Part shown: positions 7,719 through 17,510 of the stretch, piece by piece
How positions within the stretch are numbered: the first letter of the stretch is position 1
Layout of the letters: the number at the start of each line of letters is the position of its first letter
Notes under the pieces: model-generated
What the model saw: only the letters and a program-made list of their open reading frames with translations
Databases searched by the model: none
What the model was told of the DNA's origin: nothing
NCBI RefSeq assembly: GCF_904846705.1
Contig: NZ_CAJHBS010000001.1
Coordinates: 62,001 to 126,000 of the forward strand
Length of the DNA: 64,000 bases
Source: Psychrobacter sp. Pi2-52
Lineage (GTDB): Bacteria; Pseudomonadota; Gammaproteobacteria; Pseudomonadales; Moraxellaceae
Direction of reading: 5' to 3'
Made by a program: the position numbers and the translations under genes

Positions 7719-9122
7719 TTAGAAAATCATATGAGCACATACCGCAATGATCGGTAATGAGATGATTGTTCTTAGTAGAAAAATGACTAATAGTTGAAAA
7801 AAGCTCACTGGGATTTTTGTCCCTAAAATCAATCCGCCGACTTCTGACATATAGATCAATTGAGACACTGACAAGCAAGCGATAACAAATCGCGTTAATT
7901 CTGACTCGATTGAAGAACCGATAATAGCCGGCAAGAACATGTCTGCAAAACCTACCATGATCGTTTTTGACATTTCTGCAGCAAAAGGTATGTTCAATAA
8001 CTCTAAGAATGGAATAAACGGCATACCTAAATAATCAAATACAGGTGTTTCTTCTGCAACGATTAGACCCATAGTGCCGATTGCCATAACGACAGGCAAT
8101 ATCCCAATCCACATATCCAAAATATTTTTTAGTCCATCTCTTAAGAAAGTAAGAAAACTTGGGCTCTTGTCTGCTTTTTGGACAGCTTTATGCAAACTGT
8201 GGGTGAATAACGTTTTTCCTTCGGGAATGGTTTCGTGATCTCTATCACTGTTTTCGATAGTATAAGTATCTTCAATTCTAGATAAGGGCAATAACCTTGG
8301 TACTATTAGCGCACAAACAATGCCGCATAAAGCAACGACCCCAATCATATTGATGAAGTAGCTCTCGAGCTTAACCTGAGAGATGACAACCAAACAGAAT
8401 GTAATCGACACTGCTGAAAAACTTGTAGCAATAATTGCCGCTTCTTTTTTGGTATAGAACCCACCTTCCAATTGTTTATCGGTTAATAACACACCGATAG
8501 TGCCATCACCCAACCATGACGTTAAACAATCTACAGATGACCTACCTGGTAAGCCAAATAAAGGTCTCATTACTTTACTTAGTAGAACCCCAAAAAATTC
8601 TAATAAGCCAAAATCAAGCAATAACGGTAGCAGCAATCCAGCCAAGAAAAATACAATAAAAAGTATTGGCATTAACTCATATAATATTAAGCCGCCAATA
8701 TTGTCTGAATATATTGCTTCAAACCCAAATTTAAAATAGGTCACGACAACGAAAAATGCACCAAGCATTCTGATAACAAGCCATGGTGTTGTAACGTTTA
8801 ATAAGTTATTTAAAAACGCATTATTCAGAATAAATGCAGGTTTCATGATTTTAGTATATAAGGTGCAACACAAGGTAATCATGATTGAGGTGACAACCAA
8901 TAACGGCAGAAGGTCACCGATATAACCCTGTATGTAATCCTTCAATACAGATATAGGAATGGTAAATCCTTCTGCATAGGTGACAAACTGACCGTCCACA
9001 TAAGGAATTGGAAATACGAAAAGCATCAAACCTATAATAGATGGGATAAAGAACTTCAAAAATTGTCTGATATTGATACCGCTAACATCTCGACTTGCAG
9101 CGCTGGCTTTAATAATGTCCAT
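7719..9122 (-). CDS. YjiH-family membrane protein (Gate/nucleoside-recognition domains)
   Basis: A 467-residue polytopic inner-membrane protein with about ten hydrophobic segments. The conserved stretches include LSKVMRPLFGLPGRSSVDCL, SWLGDGTIGVLLTDKQLEGG and VGFADMFLPAIIGSSIES, typical of YjiH-like proteins with two Gate domains. The biochemical function of the family is not well defined; transport is usually assumed. It is the last gene behind ornithine cyclodeaminase and arginase, 96 bp after arginase, so a role in moving arginine, ornithine or a related compound is inferred from context only. Confidence 0.75.
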   Translation of the reverse strand: MDIIKASAASRDVSGINIRQFLKFFIPSIIGLMLFVFPIPYVDGQFVTYAEGFTIPISVLKDYIQGYIGDLLPLLVVTSIMITLCCTLYTKIMKPAFILNNAFLNNLLNVTTPWLVIRMLGAFFVVVTYFKFGFEAIYSDNIGGLILYELMPILFIVFFLAGLLLPLLLDFGLLEFFGVLLSKVMRPLFGLPGRSSVDCLTSWLGDGTIGVLLTDKQLEGGFYTKKEAAIIATSFSAVSITFCLVVISQVKLESYFINMIGVVALCGIVCALIVPRLLPLSRIEDTYTIENSDRDHETIPEGKTLFTHSLHKAVQKADKSPSFLTFLRDGLKNILDMWIGILPVVMAIGTMGLIVAEETPVFDYLGMPFIPFLELLNIPFAAEMSKTIMVGFADMFLPAIIGSSIESELTRFVIACLSVSQLIYMSEVGGLILGTKIPVSFFQLLVIFLLRTIISLPIIAVCAHMIF

Positions 9123-9218
9123 ATTATTTTTACTCGCAGTCCCTTTTTAACCAACCTAAAGAAAGTTTTAACAAACCCCTTTAGGCTAGATTCTTTTACT
9201 TATTTTGAATATTTAATA

Positions 9219-10259
9219 CTAGTAATTGCTCAAAAGTGTGTGGGTCACTTTCTCTAAAATTTTAAATATTCTGGTCGAGTCATCTTTTGAGTTATTGTAC
9301 AAAGGATTTATCTCTGCCATTTCCCAGCAGCATACTTTCTTATTCTTAATTAACTCTATGTTAAGTTGCATCGCTTGTTCGTATGATAGGCCATTCATTG
9401 CAGGCGTACCGGTTCCTGGCACATATAAAGGATCAACACTATCAACATCAAACGACACATAAATATGATCGCAATATTCTAGTTTTTTGAAGATTTCCTC
9501 TACGGTAGAACTGATACCTTTTTGGGTTATCTCAGCCACGCTATATAAAGGGATTTTATGTCTTCTAATTAGAGCCATCTCTTCTTCTTGATAATCTCTA
9601 ACCGCACAAAACACCACGTTTTCTGGCTTAATTGATGGCTCGCTCGATGCCATAAACTTCAACTTTTCCCAATACTCTTTTTCTTTTTCAGAAAGCTCGT
9701 TACGCTGACATTCCAAATTATCAATGGCACAAGCCATTGCCAAAGGCATGCCATGCATATTTCCTGATCCGCTGGTATATGGTGAATGAAAATCAGCATG
9801 TGCGTCTATATAAACCACGCCGATTTCAGCATCAGGATGTGCCATTTTTAGACCGTGCATGGTGCCTGCACAGCTAGAATGATCACCTGCAATAACAATA
9901 GGAAATTGATTCTCATTTCTTATATCTTTGATTTTATGCGCCAATTTAGAAATAACAGGTTCAATTACATCGGCGTATTTTGCATGCTTAAATGACGATT
10001 CTTCTTCATGTATATATTCATTTTTTATACTATCAAGTTGCAATTTTTCATAGTAGTCTGCGTTCATCTCTTTTGATGACGCGCGCAATGCATCAATTCC
10101 TAGTGACGCGCCTTTTTTATGCCCTGCAACATCTGAATAAACTTCTACTATTCGCACGTTTTTCATTAAATCATTCATTATTTTGTCTCTATTAAATAAA
10201 ACAATTTTTTCATCATTTGAGTCCACATCTGGCATTGAACTTCTATTTTCTATATTCAA
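9219..10259 (-). CDS. rocF: Arginase (ureohydrolase family)
   Basis: Hydrolyses arginine to ornithine and urea with a binuclear manganese centre in the cytoplasm. The metal motifs are intact: GDHSSCAGTMHG, DAHADFHSP and SFDVDSVDP. SGNMHGMPLA next to the second motif is typical of arginases rather than agmatinases. At 346 residues it is longer than most arginases (about 300) because of an extra N-terminal segment rich in Asp and Glu and an inserted charged loop. The start is 5 bp after the ornithine cyclodeaminase stop, so the two are coupled, and the product feeds the neighbour. Another ureohydrolase substrate is possible but less likely. Confidence 0.85.
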   Translation of the reverse strand: MNIENRSSMPDVDSNDEKIVLFNRDKIMNDLMKNVRIVEVYSDVAGHKKGASLGIDALRASSKEMNADYYEKLQLDSIKNEYIHEEESSFKHAKYADVIEPVISKLAHKIKDIRNENQFPIVIAGDHSSCAGTMHGLKMAHPDAEIGVVYIDAHADFHSPYTSGSGNMHGMPLAMACAIDNLECQRNELSEKEKEYWEKLKFMASSEPSIKPENVVFCAVRDYQEEEMALIRRHKIPLYSVAEITQKGISSTVEEIFKKLEYCDHIYVSFDVDSVDPLYVPGTGTPAMNGLSYEQAMQLNIELIKNKKVCCWEMAEINPLYNNSKDDSTRIFKILEKVTHTLLSNY

Positions 10260-10264
10260 ATGAC

Positions 10265-11359
10265 TTATGATACGGCCATCGCTTCATCCGTCTCTAGGCT
10301 ATGATCTTTACTATGAGCTTTGACGACCGAATAGAGGTTTTTAGGGTCTTGTTGCTGAGGAATCAAGTCAAGCAACTCATATGCATCCTGCTTTTTGATC
10401 AAATCACGCAAAAATACCAAAGCCGTAAAATCTTCTGAGGCAAAACCAACACCATCAAATACAACCAAGTTATCCTCACTAGTGCGTACTTCTTTTTCAC
10501 CATTTACGATGCGGTGAAACTCTGTCACAGGGAAATCTTGAGAAAGCTGTTGAATGTCGCCTTCAATACGGGTTTGTGGTTCAAACTCCACAATCACGTG
10601 ATCGGCTCTTAACAAGATGTTGGCATCTAGCTCTGTTTTGCCAGGACAGTCACCACCGATGGCATTAATATAGACGCCTTTTTTGACCATATCATCACGG
10701 AGGATGGTGGCGTTTTTCTTATCTGCGGTACAAGTGGTGATGATATCTGCACCTTCGACCGCTTCTTCTACCGTTTTGCAAATAGTAATCTCTAGACCTG
10801 AATCGGCAAGGTTATGCGCTACTTTTTCAGATGCGGCTGGGTCGACATCATATAAACGTACTTTTGAGATACCCACGACTGCTTTCATACCCATTGCTTG
10901 GAACTCACCCTGAGCACCATTACCGATAAGCGCTAAAGTCTGGGCGTTTTTGGGCGCACAATGTTTGGCAACCAATGCAGAAGTCGCCGCAGTGCGTAGG
11001 GCGGTTAAGATACACATCTCTGTCAGCAGAATGGGATAGCCGGTATCGACATCAGACAATAAGCCAAAAGCGGCTACCGTCTGCAAATCGCGCTTGGTGT
11101 TGATAGGATGGCCATTGACATATTTGCACGCAAACATTTCACCATCGCTGACAGGCATCAACTCTATGACACCGTCTTTGGAATGAGAAGCAAAACGACT
11201 GGATTTTTCAAAACTATCCCAACGAGAAAAATCTTGTTCTAAAGCATCTACCAATTCTTTTATCGTCTGCTCTATACCATAATTACTAATGATCTCAGCC
11301 ATCGCCTGTACGCTAACAAATGGCACACCTTGTTTCTGTGATACGATAAATTTAGACAT
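10265..11359 (-). CDS. ocd: Ornithine cyclodeaminase
   Basis: NAD-dependent enzyme converting ornithine to proline and ammonia. The 364 residues show the ornithine cyclodeaminase/mu-crystallin fold, with an N-terminal substrate half (CKYVNGHPINTKRDLQTVAA, LTALRTAATSALVAKH) and a Rossmann site (LALIGNGAQGEFQAMGM, then VRLYDVDPAA). INAIGGDCPGKTELD is characteristic of true ornithine cyclodeaminases. It is the first gene of the operon and precedes arginase, giving arginine to ornithine to proline. An Lrp-type gene is divergent, with operator-like repeats in the spacer. Confidence 0.92.
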   Translation of the reverse strand: MSKFIVSQKQGVPFVSVQAMAEIISNYGIEQTIKELVDALEQDFSRWDSFEKSSRFASHSKDGVIELMPVSDGEMFACKYVNGHPINTKRDLQTVAAFGLLSDVDTGYPILLTEMCILTALRTAATSALVAKHCAPKNAQTLALIGNGAQGEFQAMGMKAVVGISKVRLYDVDPAASEKVAHNLADSGLEITICKTVEEAVEGADIITTCTADKKNATILRDDMVKKGVYINAIGGDCPGKTELDANILLRADHVIVEFEPQTRIEGDIQQLSQDFPVTEFHRIVNGEKEVRTSEDNLVVFDGVGFASEDFTALVFLRDLIKKQDAYELLDLIPQQQDPKNLYSVVKAHSKDHSLETDEAMAVS

Positions 11360-11397
11360 TAATTTTGCTCCATTCCATGAATATTATTTATTTAACC

Positions 11398-11428
11398 GAC
11401 AATTAATATGCTACCAATTATAATTGTC
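11398..11428. promoter_or_regulatory. Lrp-type operator candidate before ocd
   Basis: GACAATTA (11398-11405) and TAATTGTC (11421-11428) form an inverted repeat, and its right half overlaps a 12-bp palindrome CAATTATAATTG (11415-11426). It lies 39 bp upstream of ocd, between it and the divergent regulator, the usual place for an Lrp/AsnC site. Confidence 0.5.
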
Positions 11429-11467
11429 AGTTAAAATGTCAATAACTTACCAAATATGGATATTTTT

Positions 11468-11496
11468 TTGACACATTGTTAGGTGCTACTTAGCAT
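11468..11496 (+). promoter_or_regulatory. Promoter of the Lrp-type regulator
   Basis: A perfect -35 TTGACA (11468-11473) is followed after 17 bp by TAGCAT (11491-11496). Transcription would start near 11503, which excludes upstream start codons at 11483 and 11498 and supports the ATG at 11528. Confidence 0.5.
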
Positions 11497-11527
11497 AATG
11501 TCAAAATCTAGTGAAGGAAACATTTTT

Positions 11528-11959
11528 ATGGCGTATTACACTTATGACTCTTTAGATAGCGAACTGATATCTGAACTTCGACAAGATGGTCGAGCAACCA
11601 TCTCAAACCTGGCTAAAAAACTCAAAGTCTCTCGTGCCACTGTCCAAAACAGATTGGATAGACTGATTCACAACGGTGCTATTTTAGGATTTACGATTCG
11701 AGTGCATGAAGCATTAGATAAAGAAACAGTTAAAGCGATGATGATGATTGAGGTAACAGGAAAATCTACTTCACAAGTGATTAGGAAACTGCGGGGTATC
11801 CCGCAATTGATTAAGCTACATACGACCAATGGGGCATGGGACTTGGTAGGAGAGATACACACGACAAGCTTGAGAGAATTTGATGAAGTGCTGCGTCAAG
11901 TCAGAGAGATTGATGGCATTTTGAATAGCGAAACAAGTGTTCTGCTGTCGAGTTTGTAA
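11528..11959 (+). CDS. Lrp/AsnC-family transcriptional regulator
   Basis: A 143-residue regulator with an N-terminal helix-turn-helix (ATISNLAKKLKVSRATVQNR) and a C-terminal RAM effector domain (MMMIEVTGKSTSQVIRKL, LVGEIHTTSLREFDEVL). These proteins usually sense an amino acid and control nearby genes. Divergence from the ocd-arginase operon makes arginine, ornithine or proline the likely signal. I chose the ATG at 11528 because AAGGA (11514-11518) is correctly spaced. A terminator follows at 12115-12140. Confidence 0.85.
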   Translation: MAYYTYDSLDSELISELRQDGRATISNLAKKLKVSRATVQNRLDRLIHNGAILGFTIRVHEALDKETVKAMMMIEVTGKSTSQVIRKLRGIPQLIKLHTTNGAWDLVGEIHTTSLREFDEVLRQVREIDGILNSETSVLLSSL

Positions 11960-12114
11960 TATGACCTTATCTAGAGAAGTATGTTCAGCACAGTCTAAGA
12001 ATACAATGCTCTAGCCCTACTTGGACTGTGATCTAGTGATGTCAATATTTGTTTTCATTAAAATAGTCACATTTACCATCAGCTCTGAGTCTGCTTATAC
12101 TTCCCAAATGTAGA

Positions 12115-12140
12115 AAGCCCCAATCTCAAGGTTGGGGCTT
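12115..12140 (+). terminator. Terminator of the Lrp-type gene
   Basis: AAGCCCCAA (12115-12123) pairs with TTGGGGCTT (12132-12140), followed by further Ts to 12144. A near-identical hairpin follows rutR at 21692-21717. Confidence 0.85.
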
Positions 12141-12207
12141 TTTTCAGGGCTGCAATAAAAGAGCTGTAGCGAAAAACCTTTGGTTTCAGAGCACTGTAAT
12201 CAAAAAT

Positions 12208-12242
12208 GGTTATTAAGCGTCATCATGGTTCACTTAATAACC
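12208..12242 (-). terminator. Terminator of the rut operon
   Basis: GGTTATTAAG (12208-12217) and CTTAATAACC (12233-12242) form a perfect 10-bp stem, 46 bp past the rutE stop on the minus strand. ATTTTTG follows on that strand. Confidence 0.65.
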
Positions 12243-12287
12243 CAGTCGAAAGCCGCTACCTTTCCATATGGTTGAAGTACTTGTTTC

Positions 12288-12884
12288 TTATAAAATCTGA
12301 CAAGCCTCATCAAAGTCCAATCTTGGCAGACGGCTGTATAACTGATCCTCTTGACCATAACCTATATTGATGAGTAGATTTGAAGTCCATTTGCTATCTT
12401 TAAGAAAAGTTTTATCTATTAATTCATTATTAAATCCAGACATAGGGCCGGTGTCTAAACCCAAGGCTCTACAAGCCAAAATTAGATAGGCTGCTTGCAT
12501 AGAACTGTTTCTAAACGCCGTTTCTTTTATAAGTTCAGGACTAGAGTTAAACCACGATCTGGCATCCGTATGTGGGAATAATTTGGGAAGCTGATCATAA
12601 AACTCATTATCATAAGCGACAATCACTGTGACAGGTGCCGTCATTGTTTTTTCGATATTACCTGATGACAATGCTGGCTCTAAGCGTGCTTTAGCGTCAT
12701 CAGATTTGAGAAATACAAACCGCGCCGGTGAACAGTTAGCCGAAGTAGGCGCCATTTTAACCAAGTGATAGATCTCTTCAAGTAGTACATCTGGCACGTC
12801 TTTTTTTTGCCAAGCGTTAAAGGATCTGGCCTTACCAAACAGCTGATCAAGACCTTCTGAGGATAACGATAGGGAGTCAGTCAT
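12288..12884 (-). CDS. rutE: Malonic semialdehyde reductase RutE
   Basis: Flavin-dependent nitroreductase-fold enzyme that reduces malonic semialdehyde, the toxic end product of uracil breakdown, to 3-hydroxypropionate. The 198 residues match RutE: a nitroreductase start ([18 protein letters not shown]), the FMN-contact segment [16 protein letters not shown], and [20 protein letters not shown] precedes the start. It is the last gene of the rut cluster, 18 bp after rutD. The same cluster also encodes MmsA, which could oxidise the same substrate. Confidence 0.9.
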   Translation of the reverse strand: MTDSLSLSSEGLDQLFGKARSFNAWQKKDVPDVLLEEIYHLVKMAPTSANCSPARFVFLKSDDAKARLEPALSSGNIEKTMTAPVTVIVAYDNEFYDQLPKLFPHTDARSWFNSSPELIKETAFRNSSMQAAYLILACRALGLDTGPMSGFNNELIDKTFLKDSKWTSNLLINIGYGQEDQLYSRLPRLDFDEACQIL

Positions 12885-12902
12885 AACATTTCCTTATTGA
12901 TA

Positions 12903-13679
12903 TTAAATTTTGGATAAGAATTGAAGAATTTTGCTATTGGTTGAGCAGGTCTCTGTGATTGTGCTGGCATGGCCACCCGTCACCATTAACTCAAACTGGG
13001 CGTTTTGCATACTATCGGCTAGCGCCAGACCGCGTTGCCATGGCACCAACACATCATCAAGATTGCTTAAGACTAACGTCTTATTTTTGATATGCTTGGC
13101 ATTTATCAGGGGCTGATAAGCCTGCAAGGCTTTTAGTCTCGTTGAGACGTTCTCGACTGGCGCAAAGTGATCGATGGCTTTGTTTTCTTTTTGCGTGAGT
13201 GCGTCTATGTTGTCTGAGATCCATATTGGCGGGTACAAAAATATCGCTTGGGCGCGCACAAATGCTTCTATACCTGTATCTTGTAGCAAACTGGTTCGCA
13301 TCCTAAAACATTTGATAGTGTGAGGATCGAGGCTTTCCCAACCATTTAAGATGACCAGTTTATTTAACAATTCTGGCGCTTTATAAGCGACTTCCATACC
13401 GATAAATCCGCCAAGCGCGTGACCGACGAAATGACAATTAGACAGCCCTTCTTGTTTTAATATTTCAATTAATTGTTCTGCTAAATCTTGCATAGAATAG
13501 TCATCGGGTAAGAGATCACTATCAGGCGATACGCCCTCTTGTTCATAGCAAATCACATTATAATACTCGGTAAAACTCTCAATTTGAGGTAACCAAAAAT
13601 CAGCATGCCCGCCTAAACCTGAACTAAATACGACCGTTTCTGACGTGTCGTTCTTACAAGGATATTTTTTAACTAACAT
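12903..13679 (-). CDS. rutD: Alpha/beta hydrolase RutD
   Basis: Alpha/beta-hydrolase protein thought to speed hydrolysis of aminoacrylate in the Rut pathway. The 258 residues show the fold (FSSGLGGHADFWLPQ near the N-terminus, VLSNLDDVLVPW and GGHAST near the end). The nucleophile elbow reads GHALGG, with Ala where classical hydrolases have Ser. I recall the same substitution in E. coli RutD (GHALGA), so it identifies the family rather than a defect. It lies between ribB and rutE. Confidence 0.88.
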   Translation of the reverse strand: MLVKKYPCKNDTSETVVFSSGLGGHADFWLPQIESFTEYYNVICYEQEGVSPDSDLLPDDYSMQDLAEQLIEILKQEGLSNCHFVGHALGGFIGMEVAYKAPELLNKLVILNGWESLDPHTIKCFRMRTSLLQDTGIEAFVRAQAIFLYPPIWISDNIDALTQKENKAIDHFAPVENVSTRLKALQAYQPLINAKHIKNKTLVLSNLDDVLVPWQRGLALADSMQNAQFELMVTGGHASTITETCSTNSKILQFLSKI

Positions 13680-13760
13680 AGGGTTTCATCCAATTTTAGT
13701 AAATTTCAAATTGCGGTAAAAGTATCTAATAGCTTATAAAGTAAAGTTAAATTAAGTTTA

Positions 13761-14468
13761 CTAAATCAACTCAACGGTACGCTCATCGCTTTCATCATAT
13801 TCATACGTTACAGTTTCTTCGAAGTTTTCGACTTCGTTTTCACCTTTACTCTCGACAGCCTCTTGAGATTTAATATATTTAATTAACGCGTCTATAGTGC
13901 CGACCTTTAGGTTATGAATATCAGCGAATTTCATCAGATCGTCTCTACGAGCCATTTCACCATCTTGGTTGATAATTTCTACAATAACCGAAGCAGGCTC
14001 AAAGCCAGCCAGTCTCGTTAGGTCACAACCTGCCTCCGTATGCCCAGCCCGCTCTAAGACACCGCCTTCTTTAGCCATTAGTGGGAAAATATGTCCTGGG
14101 GTTACGACGTCATCAAAGGTAACGTCTGGAGACACGGCAGTTTTGATAGTCTGAGCTCTGTCTGCCGTTGATATTCCAGTACTTACCCCTTTTGCCGCAT
14201 CAATGGAAACAGTAAAATTTGTACTGTAAGGTGCCTTATTGTCTTTGCACATCAGGGGTAATTTTAATTTTTTGCAACGCTCGGACGTCAAGGTCAAACA
14301 AACCAAACCTCTGGCATGAGTGATCATAAAATTGATATCATCAGGTTTGGCTAAAGTGGCTGCCATGATCAGGTCACCTTCATTTTCTCTATCCTCATCA
14401 TCCATAATGATGACCATCTTGCCTGCTTTAATATCTTCAATGATTTCTGGTATTGTATTGATATTCAT
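13761..14468 (-). CDS. ribB: 3,4-dihydroxy-2-butanone 4-phosphate synthase RibB
   Basis: Makes the four-carbon precursor of riboflavin from ribulose 5-phosphate. The 235-residue single-domain protein has the signature [15 protein letters not shown] near residue 25 and the later catalytic segment [13 protein letters not shown]. There is no GTP cyclohydrolase II domain, so it is the RibB form, with an extra acidic tail of about 25 residues ([18 protein letters not shown]). I prefer the ATG at 14468, which has GGTGGG just upstream, to one at 14480 with no ribosome site. Its place inside the rut cluster suggests extra flavin supply for RutA, RutF and RutE. Confidence 0.93.
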   Translation of the reverse strand: MNINTIPEIIEDIKAGKMVIIMDDEDRENEGDLIMAATLAKPDDINFMITHARGLVCLTLTSERCKKLKLPLMCKDNKAPYSTNFTVSIDAAKGVSTGISTADRAQTIKTAVSPDVTFDDVVTPGHIFPLMAKEGGVLERAGHTEAGCDLTRLAGFEPASVIVEIINQDGEMARRDDLMKFADIHNLKVGTIDALIKYIKSQEAVESKGENEVENFEETVTYEYDESDERTVELI

Positions 14469-14577
14469 AAAACCCACCATTTACATTTATATTTACTTTT
14501 ATATGTTGTTATGTAGAGCCTATTGTCAATTGATCACACGCTCTACATAACGTCCTACGTTTGATATGGCCGTACAG

Positions 14578-16077
14578 CTACTTCATAGAGATAGTGGTAT
14601 TTACGCCTTCACTAGCATCTTCATCAAACCAGCGTGATATCACTGTTTTAGTCTGCGTATAAAACTGCACCGCTTGCTTGCCGTAAGGACCTAAGTCACC
14701 GAGCTTACTGGCTCTAGACCCTGTAAACGAAAACATCGGTAGCGGTACTGGAATTGGTAAATTAATACCAACTTGTCCAACATCGATATCTTGTTGGAAC
14801 TTATGTGCATGGGCGCTAGACTGGGTGAAAATTGCGGTACCATTACCATTCGGATTGGTATTGATAATCTTAATGGCTTCCTCAAGCGTGTCGGCATACA
14901 TAATGCATAGGACAGGACCAAAGATCTCTTCGGTATAGCAGCTCATATCAGCTGTTACATTGTCCAAGATGGTTGGACCAACAAAGTTACCATCCTCGTA
15001 ACCTGCTACCTGACAACCGCGCCCATCTAGTCTTAGATGCGCACCTTCATCTATACCCGCTTGGATTAAGCGCTCGACACGGGCTTTGGCTTGCTTAGAT
15101 ATTAGCGGACCTAAATCTTTATCATCCTTGCCAGCAGACACTACTAGCTGTGCTGATTTTTCTACAATCTCATCAACCCACTGTTTAGATTCCCCAACCA
15201 ACACCACGACAGACAGTGCCATGCATCGCTGACCTGCTGCACCAAATGCTGCGCCTGCTAACTGATTCAGACTTTGTTCTTTATTGGCATCAGGCATGAT
15301 AACGGCATGGTTTTTCGCACCCATCATACATTGCACACGTTTACCAGCCTGACCGGCTCGGTCATATACGTGCTTACCAACTGCTGTTGAACCAACAAAA
15401 GATATCGCTTTTATATCAGGGTGATCGCACAGCGCATCCACCGTGTCTTTGCCACCATGAACCACATTTAATACCCCTTTTGGTATACCCGCTTCAAGCG
15501 CCAGCTCAACCAATCTCATGGTAACGATTGGGTTTTGTTCAGAGGGTTTTAAGATGAACGTGTTGCCTGTGGCGATGGCCATTGGAAACATCCATAGCGG
15601 TATCATGGCAGGAAAATTAAAGGGGGTGATACCTGCACAGACGCCTATTGGCTGCTGAACGGTATACATATCAACACTACTGGCGACGTTTTCGATGTAG
15701 CCACCTTGTTGCAAGTTGCCGATACCTGATGCGTGCTCTACGACCTCAAGACCTCTAAATACATCACCTCTAGCATCTGCCAGTGTCTTACCTTGTTCTT
15801 CAGTCAGTAGCGCTGCCAGCTCATCCATATTTTCACGTATCAGTTGTTGATACTTTAAGAAAACACGAGCTCGTTTACTGATAGGTGTGACACGCCAACT
15901 CTGAAAAGCCTCAGATGCCGTTTTGATAGCTTGCTCGATTTCCGCAGGTGTTGATTGTGGTACCTTGGCGATAACTTCTTGAGTGGCTGGATTGGTGATA
16001 TCAATCCATTCTATGGTAGTTGACTCGGTAAATTCGCCGTTTATCAATTGTTGTACGTTACGTAGTTCTGCAGTCAT
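14578..16077 (-). CDS. mmsA: CoA-acylating (methyl)malonate-semialdehyde dehydrogenase
   Basis: NAD- and CoA-dependent dehydrogenase that turns malonic semialdehyde into acetyl-CoA and CO2. The 499 residues have MmsA hallmarks: [18 protein letters not shown], the NAD site [16 protein letters not shown], and the catalytic cysteine in [20 protein letters not shown] precedes the start. Lying between rutG and ribB, its likely substrate here is the malonic semialdehyde produced by the Rut pathway rather than valine catabolites; that is an inference from location. Confidence 0.92.
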   Translation of the reverse strand: MTAELRNVQQLINGEFTESTTIEWIDITNPATQEVIAKVPQSTPAEIEQAIKTASEAFQSWRVTPISKRARVFLKYQQLIRENMDELAALLTEEQGKTLADARGDVFRGLEVVEHASGIGNLQQGGYIENVASSVDMYTVQQPIGVCAGITPFNFPAMIPLWMFPMAIATGNTFILKPSEQNPIVTMRLVELALEAGIPKGVLNVVHGGKDTVDALCDHPDIKAISFVGSTAVGKHVYDRAGQAGKRVQCMMGAKNHAVIMPDANKEQSLNQLAGAAFGAAGQRCMALSVVVLVGESKQWVDEIVEKSAQLVVSAGKDDKDLGPLISKQAKARVERLIQAGIDEGAHLRLDGRGCQVAGYEDGNFVGPTILDNVTADMSCYTEEIFGPVLCIMYADTLEEAIKIINTNPNGNGTAIFTQSSAHAHKFQQDIDVGQVGINLPIPVPLPMFSFTGSRASKLGDLGPYGKQAVQFYTQTKTVISRWFDEDASEGVNTTISMK

Positions 16078-16116
16078 GACACGATTCCTTAAGGTAATAT
16101 CAAATAGGGTTTAAAT

Positions 16117-17475
16117 TTATGGATTGAGTTTTAAGAGCGGCTCTGATGTAGCAATTTCTCTCTCAGTGGTCACGCTCATCTCTTTTTGTTTGTTTTTAAA
16201 ATTGAAAGCGAGGTTCATAAGAATGGCTAAAAAAGTAGCGGTACCGATACCACCTAAATCAAAGCCAGCAATGTTTAATGAATAGTTACCAGTGCCTAGG
16301 ATGACTGGAACGGCGGCTACCAACATATTGCCATTCTTACTAAAATCAATTTTTGCATTCATCCAAATACGCGCACCAGCTATCGTAATCAAGCCAAAGA
16401 CAACGATTGAAGCACCGGTCAAAATAGGCACTGGGATGGTACTTACCAAGGTTCCAAACTTAGGGGATAAACCCAATAAGATTGCAAAAACACCTGCTAT
16501 GACAAAGACAACTGTAGAGTAAATTTTGGTCGCTGCCATGACGCCGATGTTTTCTGCATAAGTCGTCATACCAGTGCCGCCTACCGAAGCCGAAAGCGTG
16601 GTACAAAGGCCGTCAGCAAAGAACGCTCTACCCATATAAGGTGAGATGCTTTTGCCAGTCATGGCCTCTACTGCTTTGAAATGACCAAGATTTTCAGCAA
16701 TTAAGATGATAAAGACGGGTGCGATGACTAATATGGCACTGGTCTCAAAGACAGGAGAATATAGTGTTGGCAGACCAAACCAAGCAGCATTCGCAATTGG
16801 ACTAAAATCAATAGGCTTGCCCATACCCATCACATTCGTTAATAGGAAATAAATAAAATAGGCGGCAACTAGCCCGATTAACAGTAGCAAGCGTCTGACC
16901 ATACCTCTGGTGAATACGGCGACTGAACAGATACACAACACGGTGACTAACGCCATCCAAGAATCAAAACTACTGCCAATGACGCTTTGTATGGTGACAG
17001 GCGCTAGGTTCAACCCGATAATCATCACAATGGACCCAGTGACCACAGGTGGCATCAAATTCTCAATCCATCCTGCACCTGTCTTCATCACCAGCAGACC
17101 CATCAATGCGTATAAGACCCCGCAGACCAGTGTGCCCCCAAGCGCAATGCCAATATTTGGATTGATACCAGTACCGCTATAGCCTGTTACTGCTGCAACC
17201 GCTCCGATAAATGCAAAACTAGAGCCCAAATAACTTGGTACGTGACCACCAGTAATAAGAAAGAAAAGTATCGTGCCTATACCAGTAATCAGCATGGTCA
17301 AGCTAGGATCAAAGCCCATCAGTAAGGGAGCTAAGATTGTCGCACCGAACATTGCGAATGAGTGCTGTGCGCCTAACACCACACTTTTACCCATTGGTAA
17401 GTATTCATTGATACCTACCGGTGTCGTTTCTAGGTTCCCGGTGTAGGGACGCCATTTCACAAACCATTTATCCAT
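16117..17475 (-). CDS. rutG: Pyrimidine permease RutG (NCS2 family)
   Basis: Inner-membrane uracil/thymine symporter of the nucleobase-cation symporter 2 family. The 452 residues have many hydrophobic helices, the N-terminal GAQHSFAMFGATILAPLLMG and the NCS2 signature region GLNLAPVTIQ, with ENLGHFKAVEAMTGKSISPY further on. I chose the ATG at 17475, preceded by AAGGAT, starting MDKWFVKWRPYTG; an upstream start at 17523 would overlap rutF and lacks a ribosome site. It follows rutF and precedes mmsA. Confidence 0.92.
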   Translation of the reverse strand: MDKWFVKWRPYTGNLETTPVGINEYLPMGKSVVLGAQHSFAMFGATILAPLLMGFDPSLTMLITGIGTILFFLITGGHVPSYLGSSFAFIGAVAAVTGYSGTGINPNIGIALGGTLVCGVLYALMGLLVMKTGAGWIENLMPPVVTGSIVMIIGLNLAPVTIQSVIGSSFDSWMALVTVLCICSVAVFTRGMVRRLLLLIGLVAAYFIYFLLTNVMGMGKPIDFSPIANAAWFGLPTLYSPVFETSAILVIAPVFIILIAENLGHFKAVEAMTGKSISPYMGRAFFADGLCTTLSASVGGTGMTTYAENIGVMAATKIYSTVVFVIAGVFAILLGLSPKFGTLVSTIPVPILTGASIVVFGLITIAGARIWMNAKIDFSKNGNMLVAAVPVILGTGNYSLNIAGFDLGGIGTATFLAILMNLAFNFKNKQKEMSVTTEREIATSEPLLKLNP

Positions 17476-17510
17476 TTTGAATATCCTTAAAAAAAGTAGA
17501 GGTGTGATAC

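Larger units (their letters stand above)
11960..12287. other. Intergenic region with two convergent terminators
   Basis: These 328 bases between the Lrp-type gene and rutE contain no recognisable gene. They hold the terminator of the Lrp-type gene (12115-12140) and that of the rut operon (12208-12242). Confidence 0.7.

Noticed and set aside
12903..13679. RutD apparently lacking its catalytic serine
   Set aside because: The GHALGG elbow with Ala is, as far as I recall, also present in E. coli RutD, so it is normal for the family and not a broken gene.
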